The notes below the pieces were generated by a model. The model was not told the DNA's origin and did not search any database. It saw only the letters and a program-made list of their open reading frames with translations. A program made the position numbers and the translations under genes. From Letharia columbiana (Eukaryota; Ascomycota; Lecanoromycetes; Lecanorales; Parmeliaceae): a stretch of DNA of 64,000 bases. Positions 1-11,785 of this stretch are shown here, one piece after another (the first letter of the stretch is position 1; the number at the start of each line of letters is the position of its first letter). Where the stretch lies: NCBI RefSeq assembly GCF_014066305.1, contig NW_023501102.1, positions 186,001-250,000 on the forward strand, in the 5' to 3' direction.

Positions 1-260
1 ATAAGATTTTTATATAAAATTACTACGATATCGAGATCGTTAATTATATACTTTAAAATATTCGAAAGAATCTTACTTCTTTTAATAATATAGTTATATA
101 CTTTTATAATAACTTTTATTAAATTTTTTTAATTATTAAGGGTATTAAGTTAGATTATATCGCTTAAACTATATTAAAAATCTTTTATCTTTAAAACTAT
201 ATTTAAATTTTTAGATTAATAAAAAATATAAAGCTCTAAAATCTAAATCTAATTAACTAA
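1..260. repeat. AT-rich dispersed repeat, second copy near 62,890-63,150
   Basis: This stretch matches 62,890-63,150 in the same orientation with many C/T and G/A differences. Shared landmarks are 'gttaattatatact', 'aaaatattcgaaa' and 'aataacttttattaaatt'. Both copies are RIP-mutated. No reading frame is supported. It is followed at 303 by repeat P, so P may have inserted into this older repeat. Confidence 0.6.
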
Positions 261-302
261 GATTGAATTAATATAGAGGAATTCGTTTAAAGATTATTAA
301 AT

Positions 303-1480
303 ATTAGTATATATAAAAGAATAAGATAGAGCTAAGTTTAAAAATCTTAAATTTATATATATAGTTAATTATAAATTTAAATTCTTTATACTTTTTAATT
401 AGACTATCTAAGTTAGCTCGCTAGTTTTTTTAAGCTCTCTTATTAAAAATTTATATATAGAAGTTTTATAATTTAAAATAATTAGCTTTCTATAAATACT
501 ATTTCTTTATAATTTCGTAAATTATAGAGTTTAATATACGCTTTCTAACGATATAAAAATTATAAAGTTTAATCTACTATTAATAGATTAAATTAATATT
601 TAAATATTAGAATTATATTAAACGCGTTCGAAATCAAATAATAATTCTTTCATCTATTTTTATAATTATTATTCTTTTATTATTCTATTAATTTTATTAA
701 TTCTATTAATTCTATTAATTCTATTAATTCTATTAATTCTATTAATTCTATTAATTCTATTAATTCTATTAATTCTATTAATTCTATTAATTCTATTAAT
801 TCTATTAATTCTATTAATTCTATTAATTCTATTAATTCTATTAATTCTATTAATTCTATTAATTCTATTAATATAAATATATTTATTCTCAATACTCTTA
901 TACTTAATTAAATAAAAGAAAGATCTATAATAGATGAATACAAAGAATATTATAAAGAATATTATAAAGATAGTTATTAGTAGTAGTAATATAATAGATC
1001 TACTCTCTATAATCTTATATTAATTTACTTAATTAGTATAAGAGAAGTTAATATAGTAAGCGAATATAAAGAATATTATAGAGAAATTAAGTAATAATAA
1101 GGCTCTTAGTATTAAGAATACGGCTTAGCTCTTTAAGATTCTACGTTATATACTCTCTATAATTTTATATTAAATTATTATTTAATAAATAAAGAATATT
1201 ATTATAACTTAATTTATTATTCTTACTATATTAAAAAGTAAAAGAAGAAATTATAATAAATAAATATAGAGAATATTATAAAGAATATTATAAAGAATAT
1301 TATAGAGAAATTAAGTAATAATAAAGTTATTATTATTAAGAATACGGCTTAGCTCTTTAGGATCCCACGTTATATACTCTCTATAATTCTATATTAAAAT
1401 ATTATTTAGTAAGCGAAGAATATTACTATAATTTAATCTATTATCTTTATTATATTAATATAATATAAGTAAAGACCTAT
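303..1480 (+). repeat. Repeat family P, forward copy (one half of an inverted pair)
   Basis: It begins with the family terminus 'attagtatatataaaaga' and proceeds through blocks that recur at 13,331-14,560 and 57,803-58,390 (+) and, inverted, at 1,490-3,013 and 43,790-45,485. Compared with the 13,331 copy it lacks the segment equivalent to about 13,760-13,920 and carries a partial internal duplication (about 1,040-1,190 and 1,265-1,420). It is strongly RIP-mutated. No coding frame is supported. Confidence 0.65.
690..872. repeat. 9-bp minisatellite (TTAATTCTA)n
   Basis: About 20 nearly perfect copies of a 9-mer lie inside P. The open frame over it (Leu-Ile-Glu repeats on the minus strand) is an artefact of a 9-bp unit and not a gene. 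The other P copies have only 1-12 units here, so this array has expanded locally. Confidence 0.95.
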
Positions 1481-1489
1481 GAATTAAAG

Positions 1490-3013
1490 TTATAGAGTTA
1501 GATTTTTCTAAGTTAAATCGAATTTTAGTTTTAGCTCTAAGTTAAATCGAACTCTAATCGCTTACTATACGTTTTTAATCTATATATATATATATATATA
1601 CGGAGAGAGGCGCGCTAAGATCTAATTAGAAAGATATATCGAGTATAAAAGATTAATTTATAATTATTATTTATAAAAAATAGAGAAAGACTATATTCTT
1701 ATAGTAAGAAGTATTAAAATATTAAAAATAAATAGAGATAATATATTAATTAGTAATATAAATTTCATATTATCTTCTATTCTAATAAAATCTTTCGAAT
1801 AATAAAATAGCTATTAAAGTAAGATATCGAATAATTTTAATTCGTCTAAATATATATTATTCGATATTTCTTCTATAGAGATTTAATTAACTATAATTAT
1901 TATAGTAAATTCTTCTCTTATAACGTTATTATAGTAATATATTATATTAATATAATAGAAATAATAGATTAAGTTATAATAGTATTCTTCGCTTATTAAA
2001 TAATAATTTAATATAAAATCGTAGAGAGTATATAACGTGGAATTCTAAAGAGTTAAGTCGTATTCTTAATATTAAAAATCTTCTTATTACTTAATCTCTT
2101 CGTAATATTCTTTATAGTATTCTTTATAGTATTCTTCGTATTTACCTATTATAATTCCTTCTCTTACTTCTTAATATAATAAGAATAATAAATTAAGTTA
2201 TAATAATATTCTTCGCTTACTAAGTAATAATTTAATATAAAATCGTAAAGAGTATATAATATAAAATCTTAGAGAGCTAAGCTATATTCTTAATACTAAA
2301 ATTTTTATTATCGATTAATTTCTTCGTAATATTCTTTATATTCGCTTACTATATTAACTTCTCTTATATTAACTAAGTAAATTAATATAAAATCGTAGAG
2401 AGTAAATCTATTATATTATTACTATTAATAACTATCTTCGTAATATTCTTTATAGTATTCTTTATATTCGTCTATTATAGATTCTTCTCTTATTTAATTA
2501 AGTGCGAGAGTATCGAGGGTAAATATATTCATATTAATAGAATTAATAGAATTAATAGAATTGATAGAATTGATAGAATTGATAGAATTAATAGAATTAA
2601 TAGAATTAATAGAATTAATAGAATTAGTAAAATAATAAAAGAATAGTTATATAAATAGGTGAAAGGATTATTATTCGATCTCGGACGCGTTTAATATAAT
2701 TATAATATTTAAATATCAGTTTCACCCATCAATAGTAGATTAAACTTTAAAATTTTTACATCATTAGAAAGCGTAAACTAAGCTCTATAACTTACGAAAT
2801 TATAAAGTAATAGTATTCTTAGAGAGCTGGTTATCTTAGAGTATGAGACTTCTATATATAGATTTTTATAGATTTTTAATAATTACGAACGTTAAACTAT
2901 TTATTCGCGATATCTAATTAAAAAGCGTAGATCTAACGAATTTATAATTGGCTATATATATAAATTTAAGGTTTTTAAGCTTAGCTCTATCTTATTCTTT
3001 TATATATATTAAT
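1490..3013 (-). repeat. Repeat family P, inverted copy
   Basis: It is the reverse complement of the P arrangement and ends with the family terminus at about 3,013. It includes 'gagaggcgcgctaagat' at about 1,605, the (TTAATAGAA)n array at 2,528-2,632, and the outer block ending 'tcttattcttttatatat'. With the forward copy at 303 it makes a 2.7-kb inverted pair. The stretch 2,640-2,870 is less RIP-mutated than the rest and keeps several CpA and TpG sites. Confidence 0.65.
2528..2632. repeat. 9-bp minisatellite (TTAATAGAA)n, inverted counterpart of 690-872
   Basis: About 11-12 copies of the reverse complement of the 690-872 unit, with a few G variants (TTGATAGAA). It sits at the equivalent place in the inverted P copy. 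Confidence 0.9.
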
Positions 3014-5979
3014 AAGATCGAAAAACGCGATATTAATTATTATATTAAAATTCCTCTATATCTTTAAGCGTAGATAAGAAAATCGATATAGCGCTATTAT
3101 CGCGTTAAATAATTTTAGCGAATATCTCGCTAATAAGCTAAGCTCGATAAGAAGATAATTTAATAGCGTAAGTTATAGAAATATATAATAGCGATAACTT
3201 CGACTATTTCTATTATAATTATAGATTTTTAAAATTAATTTATAACGATAAATAAGCGTATAGCGAAGTTAAAGGAAATAAATAAGTTATTAAAGAAGAA
3301 GCTTAAGAGTCTTTATCGATATATAGCGAATATCGATAGATATTAACTCGACGATTATACTTTAATTATCTTCTTATTAAAGTAATAAGTTAATAAATTT
3401 AATTTAGAATCTAATAATAATATAGCGAAGAATATTTAAATAGCGATCTTTTTTTAGTAATAGCGTTAATATAAAACTCTTAGATAATTCTTTAATAGCT
3501 ACTTTAAATAAAAATACGTCTATATTAATAGTATATACTTTAATATAATATATTCTCTCTATAATAGAGTTTAGTAGATAATTAAATAATATAATCATTT
3601 AAATCTATACTTTAATAATAATAAGTATAAAGAAATACGCGTATAGTATAATTATTATCTATGAGTATATCTAGTCTAATTAATATTTATATCTTATTTT
3701 ATCGTATTCGCTTATTTATTATTAATTTATAGAATTAAGTAAACTCTTTAATAATAAGAGACTTATTATTATTTATCATTTAGTATTTTCGCTTATTATC
3801 TATCTATTTATAGATTTAAATTAGCTCGCTATTATTAATAAGTTTATTATTTAATAATTTTAATTATACTCTTTATTTAAATTAGTTTAATTAACTTTAT
3901 ATTAAATATCTTTCTTATATTTAGTCTTATTAATAATTTCTTTAATATTTTAAAGCTTATTATTATTAATAAACTTAAGAATCTATATAAAGATATTTAT
4001 TATATTATTATAGTCGCGATTATAATAAAGCTTAAATAATAATATATAAAAGATTTTATAAATTTTATATATTAAGATTAAAAGTAGATAATATATTTTC
4101 GCTTCTCTCTAATCTATAATTTAAAATAATTTTATAATTTATAAGATAATTATTTATTTAGATATTTCTACTTTAGATTCTTAATTACTAGTATTATTAA
4201 ATTATCTATCTTATAATTTTAAAACTAATATATTTTACTATAATATTTAGACTAAGTTATAACAGCGTTATGAAAATACTTTATTATCTTATTTCTTAAT
4301 ACTTATAACTTCTTTATTCTATTATTTATAGCGAATATCCTGTTATTAATAAAATTATTCTCGATTTTCTAATAAATTTTAGAATAATATTTATATATTA
4401 GAAAGAATAATATTATTTCGATAAAGAAATATTAATTATTTATATAAATAAACTCTATTATTAATAATTACTTTATTTAAATATTTTACTTATTATTAAT
4501 AAATACGCGTAAAAAGTATTTTAATATCTAATTTTAGTATTTAGTTTACTTATCGATTTATAAATAAAAGATAATATTTAGATATCGCTTAATTTTAAAA
4601 TAAAGATAAATAATAAATTAGAAGCTATTAATAAATATAGAATCTCTATTATTAATAATATTATTTAGTATATTATAGCGATATACTATTTCGAAATAAA
4701 ATACTTTCGCTAGTTAAGTAATATCGATTATAATAAATATAGAAATATATCTTATTATTTTTATAAATTAATTTATTATAATTAGAATAATATCGTAGAT
4801 AATATTTTTATACTTACTCGATAATAAGTTAATAATAAAGTTTATAGAAATTTCTTTTTATTACTTAATAGAGATAAGAAGCGAATTTAATTTATTATAA
4901 AGACGATATCGCGAAGTCTTAATTCGCTAATAAATATTATATATCTTAATATAATTCATAATTTACTTTAAGCTTTCGTTTTAATAATATTTATAAATAA
5001 ATAATTTATATATCTTTATAGCGCTAAAGTATTTAAATAACAAATTATTATAGTATTTACTAATAAGCTTTTCTTTTAAAACTTTATTTTTAGAGATATA
5101 AAGATAATTATTATTTCTTAATAGTTTCTCGAAGTTTAAGATATATATTTAATTACGTAAATAACTCTTAATTAATAATTTATTAATATTAATTTAAAAA
5201 AAGTTTATCTAATTATTATAGACTTATAAATCTTAAATTAATATTTTTATTAATCTTTAAAATATATTATAAATAATCTCTTATATAATCTTAGATTTCT
5301 TTTTAGAAATAATTATTTAGATATTAATAATATAAAATATAAGTACTATTACTACTATAATCTTCTTACTTCTTTATAATTACTCGCTATTAATTTAACA
5401 TATAAATTTATTTTATAATATTAATAATACTTTAATATTTAATAAAAAAGTTCTTTTATAATTAAAGCGTTATAATAGCGAGTTAATAGAGTTTAATTTA
5501 TTTATTTAATAAAAAATCTTAAAATTATAAATAGCTAACTTTAGCGTTTAATAGATTTATTTAAAATTTAATTTCTTCTATTTTATAAAGCTCTTAAAAT
5601 TATTATAATTTATTAGAATCTTAATATAAAATATATTATCTTTTAAATAGTAATATTATTATTTTATAAACGCTATAATAGCGAGTAGCTCTTAATAATA
5701 GATCTTATAATTTTACTTTATATTTTTTTTTTAAATTAGAATATTATTAGTTATTAGTAATTTTCTTATTTAATTAAAAAAAAATATAATCTATATATCG
5801 AAGTTAAAAGCGTTAATTTTAAGATATAATTTTAAATTTAGATTATAGTAATATAGAAATAACGCGATTATAAAAGTATTTTAAAGCTATTAAAACGCTT
5901 ACTTAGCATTATCTATCTACTCTAATAATCTAGATTTCTTATTATTCTTACTCTCTTTAAATAAATTAATAAATAGCGT

Positions 5980-6610
5980 TATTATACTAAAATAGCTATA
6001 GATAAATTATTAATAGAAATTAATAAAATCTAAAAAGATTTATATATCTTAATAACTTTTTAATTTTAATTACTTTTTAATAATAGCGATATATTTCTAA
6101 TCTATCGCGATATCTTCGATAAATATAATAAATTTTAAAAACTTAACTCGCTTAATATAGAATTAATATTTCTTTAAGCTAGCGTATAGTTAAAACTAAT
6201 ATAAATACTTAAATACTTATTTAATATATTATTAATACTTCGCTATATTAGCACTTTAAGTTAGAATATTATTTAAATATATTATATCTATTATATCTAT
6301 TAAATCTATAAAAGCTTTATTAATATATATTTAAAAGATTATTAATATATTCGCGAGTTTAAAAGATATAATTAGATATTCGAAGTAATCGTAATAACTG
6401 CGAAACGCTATTTTTTACTTATTATCTTCTTTAATCTAAATTTAATAATAGATATTCTTAAGATTTAGCTTTATAAAGATCTTAAATTTATATAAATAAT
6501 TTAGAGTCTTAATAATTAAAAGTAATAGATATTAATTTTTAATAGTTATCGTATTTAGATCTCGATAATTAATATAAAAATAAAGCTTTTAATTCTTTTT
6601 AAAAATAAAA
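5980..6610 (-). pseudogene. Gypsy reverse transcriptase domain, relic 1
   Basis: Read on the minus strand, this keeps the order of gypsy RT landmarks. A 'YRDLNTIT' block lies at about 6,550. An 'F-x-F/Y-x-I-x-F' type fingers/palm block follows, then the catalytic motif as 'YLNNIL' at about 6,262-6,283 in place of YLDDIL. A 'FINFY' thumb block lies near 6,000. Stops fall mostly at former Gln codons. Both catalytic aspartates have become asparagine, which needs only G-to-A on the coding strand, as RIP gives. Inactive; the family call is secure. Confidence 0.85.
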
Positions 6611-8498
6611 AGAATTAATATTTTAATTAAGAAAGTTAAATAATAAATCTAATTTTTCTAAAGAGAATTCTTTAGATAGCGCTATAGCTTCGCTAACTCT
6701 ATTTAAAAGAAATTATATAAAGAACTATATAACGACTCTTTATCGTTTTTAATCTTAATAATATAATCTTCTTACTTAAGTATAAATAAGATTTCTACTT
6801 TTTTATTAAAAAAAAACGTTATTAAACTCTAATAACTTCTAAAAAAACTCTAAATTATACTCGTTTTTTAATTCGCTTTATATTACTACGATATATATAA
6901 TCGCGAATATATTTAACTTCTATCTAATAATTTAAATAAAGTTAATAAATTTTTTAATCTATAATTTATTAGCGTTAACTTTAAACTATTACTACTTTAT
7001 CGCTAGATTTAATAATACTTATAATTAACTTAGCTTAAATATACTTAATACGATATTAAGATCTTTTTAATTAATAATATAGAAGAGTATATTATACTCT
7101 CTATTTTAATTTTAACTATTTATTAATTAGTAATTTAGCTAATATACGCTATAGTAATATATACTTTAATCGTTTAACGCTTTCAACTATAATAAAATAC
7201 CGTTATAAGATTTTAAGTTTTATTAAACTATAAATTTTTATAAAATTAAATTAATATACGCTTTAGTGTCGAGTAAAGTAACGAGTTATCTTTATTCGCT
7301 CTAAAGCTTTATTTACTCCATTATAAAAGTAGAAGAAATTACTTTTATTAATCGTTTTTCTTATCTTACTTCTAAGATAATTATAAAATCTAATCTTTTT
7401 TTATCGATACTACGTTAATATTAACTATAGGCGATTTATTAAGATATAGATATTTAAATATCTAATAACTCTACTTATTATAATAAAAATAATTATTCTT
7501 CTTATAGTTAAAATTAAAGGATTTAATTTTATATCTTATATTATTATCTTAAATACGCGTTACTTTAAAGCCGCTATTCGAAATTAATTTAAACTTCGAA
7601 ATTTGCTTCTTTAAGAGTTTATCCTTAATAGATTCCTTTAAAGAGTTTAAATAAAAATCGTTATTAAAGTATATATATTCTAAAATCTTTTCCTATATAA
7701 TAGTCTAAATAAGAATTTTTTCTTATTATCTCGATATACTATTAATATTTAAAATCTTATTCTTAAGCTCTAATTTAAATTTAGTTAAGAAGAAATTAAT
7801 TTAATATTTTTTAGAAAGTAAAAATAAATAAGCCTTTAGCTTTTTTAAATAGATTTTAAAAATAAATATCTTCTAATTAAAGCGATATTTAGCTTTCTCT
7901 TATTTTTTATAAATAAGAAGATAGCGATTATTAAGTTCGTAATTAAATTAAATAAAAATTACTTAAAAAATTCGAAAATTATATTCTCTAGACTATATAT
8001 TTAATAATATTTATATTCTAAAGAAAATTAAGATTATCTTCTAAGAATTATATATAATAAATAATTCTAATTTAATTAATAATAAAATACTTAGAACTTA
8101 TAAGAAACTTAATTTTAACTTCGTGAAATTAGCGTTACTGGTCGAAAAGATATAATATATTTTATAAAATATTTCATATTAAGTAATATTATATCGTACT
8201 CGAATATAGTTAAAAAGCTAGCTTTCTTACTATCGATAATTTTTAAAAAGTATTATTAAGATCTAAATTAAGAAAATCTTATCTATTCGAGAAGTAACTA
8301 AATTTCTTAATTACGAATATTAAATTTTATTAATAATCTTAACTTTATCTTCGTCTCTTTATTTCTTCTTTAAAAGAATTCTATCTCTATAAATTATATC
8401 TTAGTTAACTCTTTTCGATTATAGTATCTCTTCTTCTATTATTATACGTACTACGAATCGTTATTAAAAAAAGTATTAATAATAGAAAAATAAGTATA

Positions 8499-8618
8499 TT
8501 CTCTCGTAATTACGCTTTTAAAATTAGCTATAATTCTAGAGAAATTAATAAAATCTAGTTCTCTCGCAATTACGCTTTTAAAATTAGCTATACTTTTAGA
8601 GAAATTAATAAGATCTAT
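8499..8618. repeat. 60-bp tandem duplication
   Basis: Two adjacent 60-bp units, both starting 'ttctctcg(t/c)aattacg', differ at a few positions. It lies in the presumed 5-prime part of gypsy relic 1. Confidence 0.9.
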
Positions 8619-9016
8619 TCTATAGTAACGTCGAGATTTTATACTCTATAATATAATAATACGCTATTAATCTTAGTCTATAATATCTTATAAATCTTCT
8701 TAATATATATTCGAAGACTTTAATAAATTATCTACTATACTTCTTCTTAATTCTTCTCTTAAATATAATAATCTTAAATTTCGCTATTAAGATTCTATAT
8801 AACGTTTAACCTTTAATATATAAGATTTATATCGAGATTACAATCTTCTCATTTAATAAGACTACGATATTTATTATTTAAAGAATTCTATTTATATTTA
8901 ATAAGAAGAGTAAGATAAAGAGCTACGAAGTACGATAGAATAGCTAAAAGACGCTCGAATTCTCTATAAATATAATACTATTTTAAAGCTATATAACGAT
9001 ATTATCGATATCGTTA

Positions 9017-9110
9017 CTACGAGTAAAGATAAAGACGATAAGAATAAGAATAACGAGGATAACGACGACGAGAACGACGAGAACAACGACGACGGGATAC
9101 GTCACGAGTA
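9017..9110 (+). other. Low-complexity Asp/Asn/Glu-coding tract
   Basis: A purine-rich 'gacgacgagaac'-type repeat, open on the plus strand as an Asp/Asn/Lys/Glu run, ends at TAG about 9,110. It is more GC-rich than its surroundings. It could be the acidic tail of a transposon protein. I cannot assign it. Confidence 0.4.
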
Positions 9111-9824
9111 GTTACTTGACGCTCTCGAGAACGTATACTCTTAAATATAGAATAAGTCTCGCTTGGCCTTCTTAGAACGATTAATATTTAATTATAGTAT
9201 ATAGGTCTACTCGATACTAATCGTATCTACTCTTATTCGCGTTATACTCTTATTCGCGTTATCTTAAATTTAATAATTCCGACGTAATATTAAAATGTCT
9301 ATCTTTTATTAAATTTATATGGCAAACTAGTATAATAGTATTAATCTTTATTATTACTAAGGCTTCTATATCGAAAAGTCTACATTATCGTTTTTTAGGC
9401 CTTATCGACCTATCATGTCTTGAAAAAACCGTTACTATCTCTTCTTCTACTACCTCTTCTTCTATTACCTCTTCTTCTACTATCTCTTCTTCTACTACTT
9501 TCTTACCTCTTTTATCTCTTTTACCTCGCTATTATTACTATAATAGAGCGAGGTTTTATAGTAGTAATAAACCTAATATAAGAGATATAGTAGTCTTTTT
9601 CTTAATTAGGCTTAAGTAGGTTATATTTAAGTCTAGAGTAGAGATATCTATTATACTAGGCCTATAGACGGCGACTATAATATCGTAGTATTGGCCATTA
9701 TAATAGACTACGATAGTAGACTATTTAAATAAGTAATAGTAGTAGCTATAATAGTAATAGCTATTTATATTAAATTTATCGAATTTAAGATAGCGTAAAT
9801 AGAGATATAACGCGAATATAAGAG

Positions 9825-10465
9825 CTAATTACTAATTTATACTTCGAAACTATAAATTCTTATCGAATTATATCTCTAATTATTAAATTATATCTCTAGA
9901 GATATAATTTAATAATTTACTATTACTTAAGATATAATTCGATAATTTACCTTTTATAATAAAAATCGTAAAGAAGAAAATTCGCGACCTAGGCCATTCG
10001 ATTATAGAAAAAAGAAAATATCCCCGATCGTATTTAATAGGCGATCTATCAGCTTAAATACATCAGACGAAAGTCGAGTAAGTATTAGCAGCAGCCTCTA
10101 TGGGGGCTCTATTTAGGTTCAAATAGGAGTGTCTGGCTGTTAAGCGCAGACACTCTCGGGACCAGACTTTTTTACGCTTAATATCTAGATACCTCTATTT
10201 AAATCTAAATAGAGCCCTCGTAAGGGCTGCTACTAACAGTAGGCTAAATTTAGCCCCCCAGCCTATCTACACCCAGTCTATAACTCTTATATATAGTCTT
10301 TACTTCTAATAGTCTACATAGCAAGTTTGATAAATTATCGAATCATATCCTAAGCAATTAATTCTTATCGAATTATATTTCAAATTTTAATATAGAGGTA
10401 TAATTTAGTAATTAGGGATATAATTCGATAAGAATTTATAGTTTCGAGGTATGATTCGATAATTA
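9825..10465. mobile_element. 641-bp MITE-like element with ~73-bp TIRs nested in family M copy
   Basis: Left arm 9,825-9,898 and right arm 10,393-10,465 are inverted copies that share 'aactataaattcttatcg' and 'aattatatc(t/c)ctaatta'. It interrupts the right TIR of the surrounding M element. Similar sequence, 'cgcgaatataagag' on the left and 'cgcgaataagag' on the right, flanks it and may be the duplicated target. It carries a third element at 10,083-10,238. Non-coding. Confidence 0.65.
10083..10238. mobile_element. Small GC-richer fold-back MITE (copy 1)
   Basis: The terminal inverted repeats are 'ttagcagcagcc' and 'ggctgctactaa'. An inner pair follows, 'ggctctatttaggttc' against 'aatctaaatagagccc'. 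It matches 42,306-42,508 in reverse orientation, including the core 'gtgtctggctgt(t/c)aagcgcaga' region. It lacks the extra 'gcgacgtcc' arms of that copy. RIP is only partial here. Confidence 0.85.
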
Positions 10466-10892
10466 GTCTCGCGAATAAGAGTAGATACGATTATCTATTA
10501 TAATTCGATACAGTGATTATAAGGCTATAGAGAATCTTATATATTCTAAGATTAATCGACGATATAATCTATTTCTTAGATATCGTTATAGAGAGGATTC
10601 GGAGAATTAATTAAATATAGTACCGTAAACATATTTAATTATAGCGATGTTCTTAGTATTTTCATAATATTTAACTAGCTTTTTACTACTGAGTAGCTCG
10701 CGCCCCAGCATATATTATAGATAGAGTCGAATATCATTTCATTTTTCTAATATAGATTCGGGATCTTAACGGGATATCTTACGATATGGTATATCTGTAA
10801 TATTATACTATGAAATAATATATATATAAGATATCTTAACTGGGATTTCTATATTAAGAAGTATAAGTAGCTATTCTAGTTATTATTCTAGT

Positions 10893-11170
10893 CTATTATA
10901 ACTAATATTACTATAGCTAATACTATTATAATTAATACTATTATAACTAGTATTATTATAGCTAATACTATTATAACTAATACTATTATAACTAATACTA
11001 TTATAGCTAATACTATTATAGCTAATATTATTATAGCTAATACTACTATAATTAATATTATTATAGCTAAGACTATTATAACTAATACTATTATAGTTAA
11101 TATTATTATAACTAATATTACTATAACTAATACTATTATATCTATTACTATTATAATTAATATTATTATA
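10893..11170. repeat. 15-bp minisatellite, RIP-mutated arm
   Basis: About 18 copies of ACTATTATA(A/G)CTAAT. It is the reverse complement of the array at 11,374-11,602 with G replaced by A and C by T at almost every non-CpG site. Confidence 0.9.
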
Positions 11171-11373
11171 GCTATTATACGATAGTAGACTATTTAAATA
11201 ATAAATAGTAATAGCTATAATAGTAATAGCTGTTAAAATATTAGATATGTAATATATAGAATAAACGAATTAATTCTCTAAAACCTCTTCGGGGCTAGGT
11301 CTTAAATATAGTATAAAATCAGGTGGCTGAAAAATACGGTGGCTGAGATGCGCGGGGGCTATATTTCGATAGT

Positions 11374-11602
11374 AGCTATGGTAGTGGTAGCTATGGTAGT
11401 GAGTGGTAGCTATGGTAGTGGCAGTCATGATAGTGGCAGCCATGATAGTGATAGTTATGGTAGTGGCAGCTATGATAGTAGCAGCTATGATAGTGGTAGA
11501 TATGGTAGTGGTAGATATGGTAGTGCCAGCTATGGTAGTGTCAGCTATGGTAGTGCTAGCTATAGTAGTGCCAGCCATGATAATGTCAGCTATGGTAGTA
11601 TA
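11374..11602. repeat. 15-bp minisatellite, essentially unmutated arm
   Basis: About 15 copies of AGCTATGGTAGTGGC with point variants and one 4-bp insertion. Several frames are open through it on both strands, giving Ser-Tyr-Gly-Ser-Gly-type pentapeptides. All are products of the 15-bp period, with no supporting gene structure. The unit resembles 'ggtagtggtagctatggtag' inside family M (28,150-28,180 and 42,165-42,190 on the opposite strand), a likely source. Confidence 0.9.
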
Positions 11603-11785
11603 TCGAATGGGGGTAGATACGATTAGCCGTTAACTAGAAGGATGATTAGAATAGCTACTTTATACTTCTAAATATAGAAATCCTAACGAAATATCCCATA
11701 TATATGTTATTTCATAATATAATATTATAGATAAATCATATCGTGGTATATATCGCTAAGATCCTATATTATACTAGATATGAAA

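Larger units (their letters stand above)
3400..9000 (-). mobile_element. Ty3/gypsy retrotransposon relic 1, RIP-destroyed
   Basis: The coding strand is minus. A reverse transcriptase is recognisable near the middle (5,980-6,610). Sequence to the left should then hold RNase H and integrase, and sequence to the right protease and gag. Frames are full of TAA/TAG where CAA/CAG is expected, as RIP produces. No LTR pair was found, so both outer limits are approximate. A frame at 3,404-3,598 on the minus strand is open for 64 codons but matches nothing I recognise. Confidence 0.7.
9218..10493. mobile_element. MITE-like element, family M, RIP-mutated, carrying a nested element
   Basis: The termini are inverted repeats: 'atcgtatctactcttattcg' at about 9,220 and its reverse complement at 10,468-10,493. 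The inner TIR contains repeated 'attcgcgttat'. Internal sequence at 9,290-9,760 matches, in reverse orientation, the family M copies at 27,690-28,050 and 42,093-42,913. Shared landmarks are the 'aaaatgtctatcttttatta' block, the 'ggcttctatatcg' block and the long TCT/CTT pyrimidine tract at 9,437-9,530. No coding sequence. Confidence 0.65.
10736..11785. mobile_element. Fold-back element with ~155-bp TIRs and minisatellite arms
   Basis: Left arm 10,736-10,890 and right arm 11,632-11,785 are inverted copies that share 'gggatttctatatt(a)agaag' and 'aagtagctattct'. Inside them are two 15-bp minisatellite blocks, also inverted with respect to each other (10,893-11,170 and 11,374-11,602). The centre (11,176-11,340) shares 'gatagtagactatttaaat' with family M at about 9,710. 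No transposase. Confidence 0.7.

Noticed and set aside
690..872. CRISPR-like or telomere-like array
   Set aside because: The array is a continuous 9-mer without spacers and is not a known fungal telomere repeat (TTAGGG). It is an internal minisatellite of repeat P.
680..892. 70-codon minus-strand open frame of Leu-Ile-Glu repeats
   Set aside because: It is a translation of the 9-bp minisatellite. Any 9-mer array without a stop stays open, and there is no gene context.
11270..11633. Three overlapping open frames on both strands encoding simple repeats
   Set aside because: They are products of the 15-bp minisatellite. Simultaneous openness in several frames is expected from the period.
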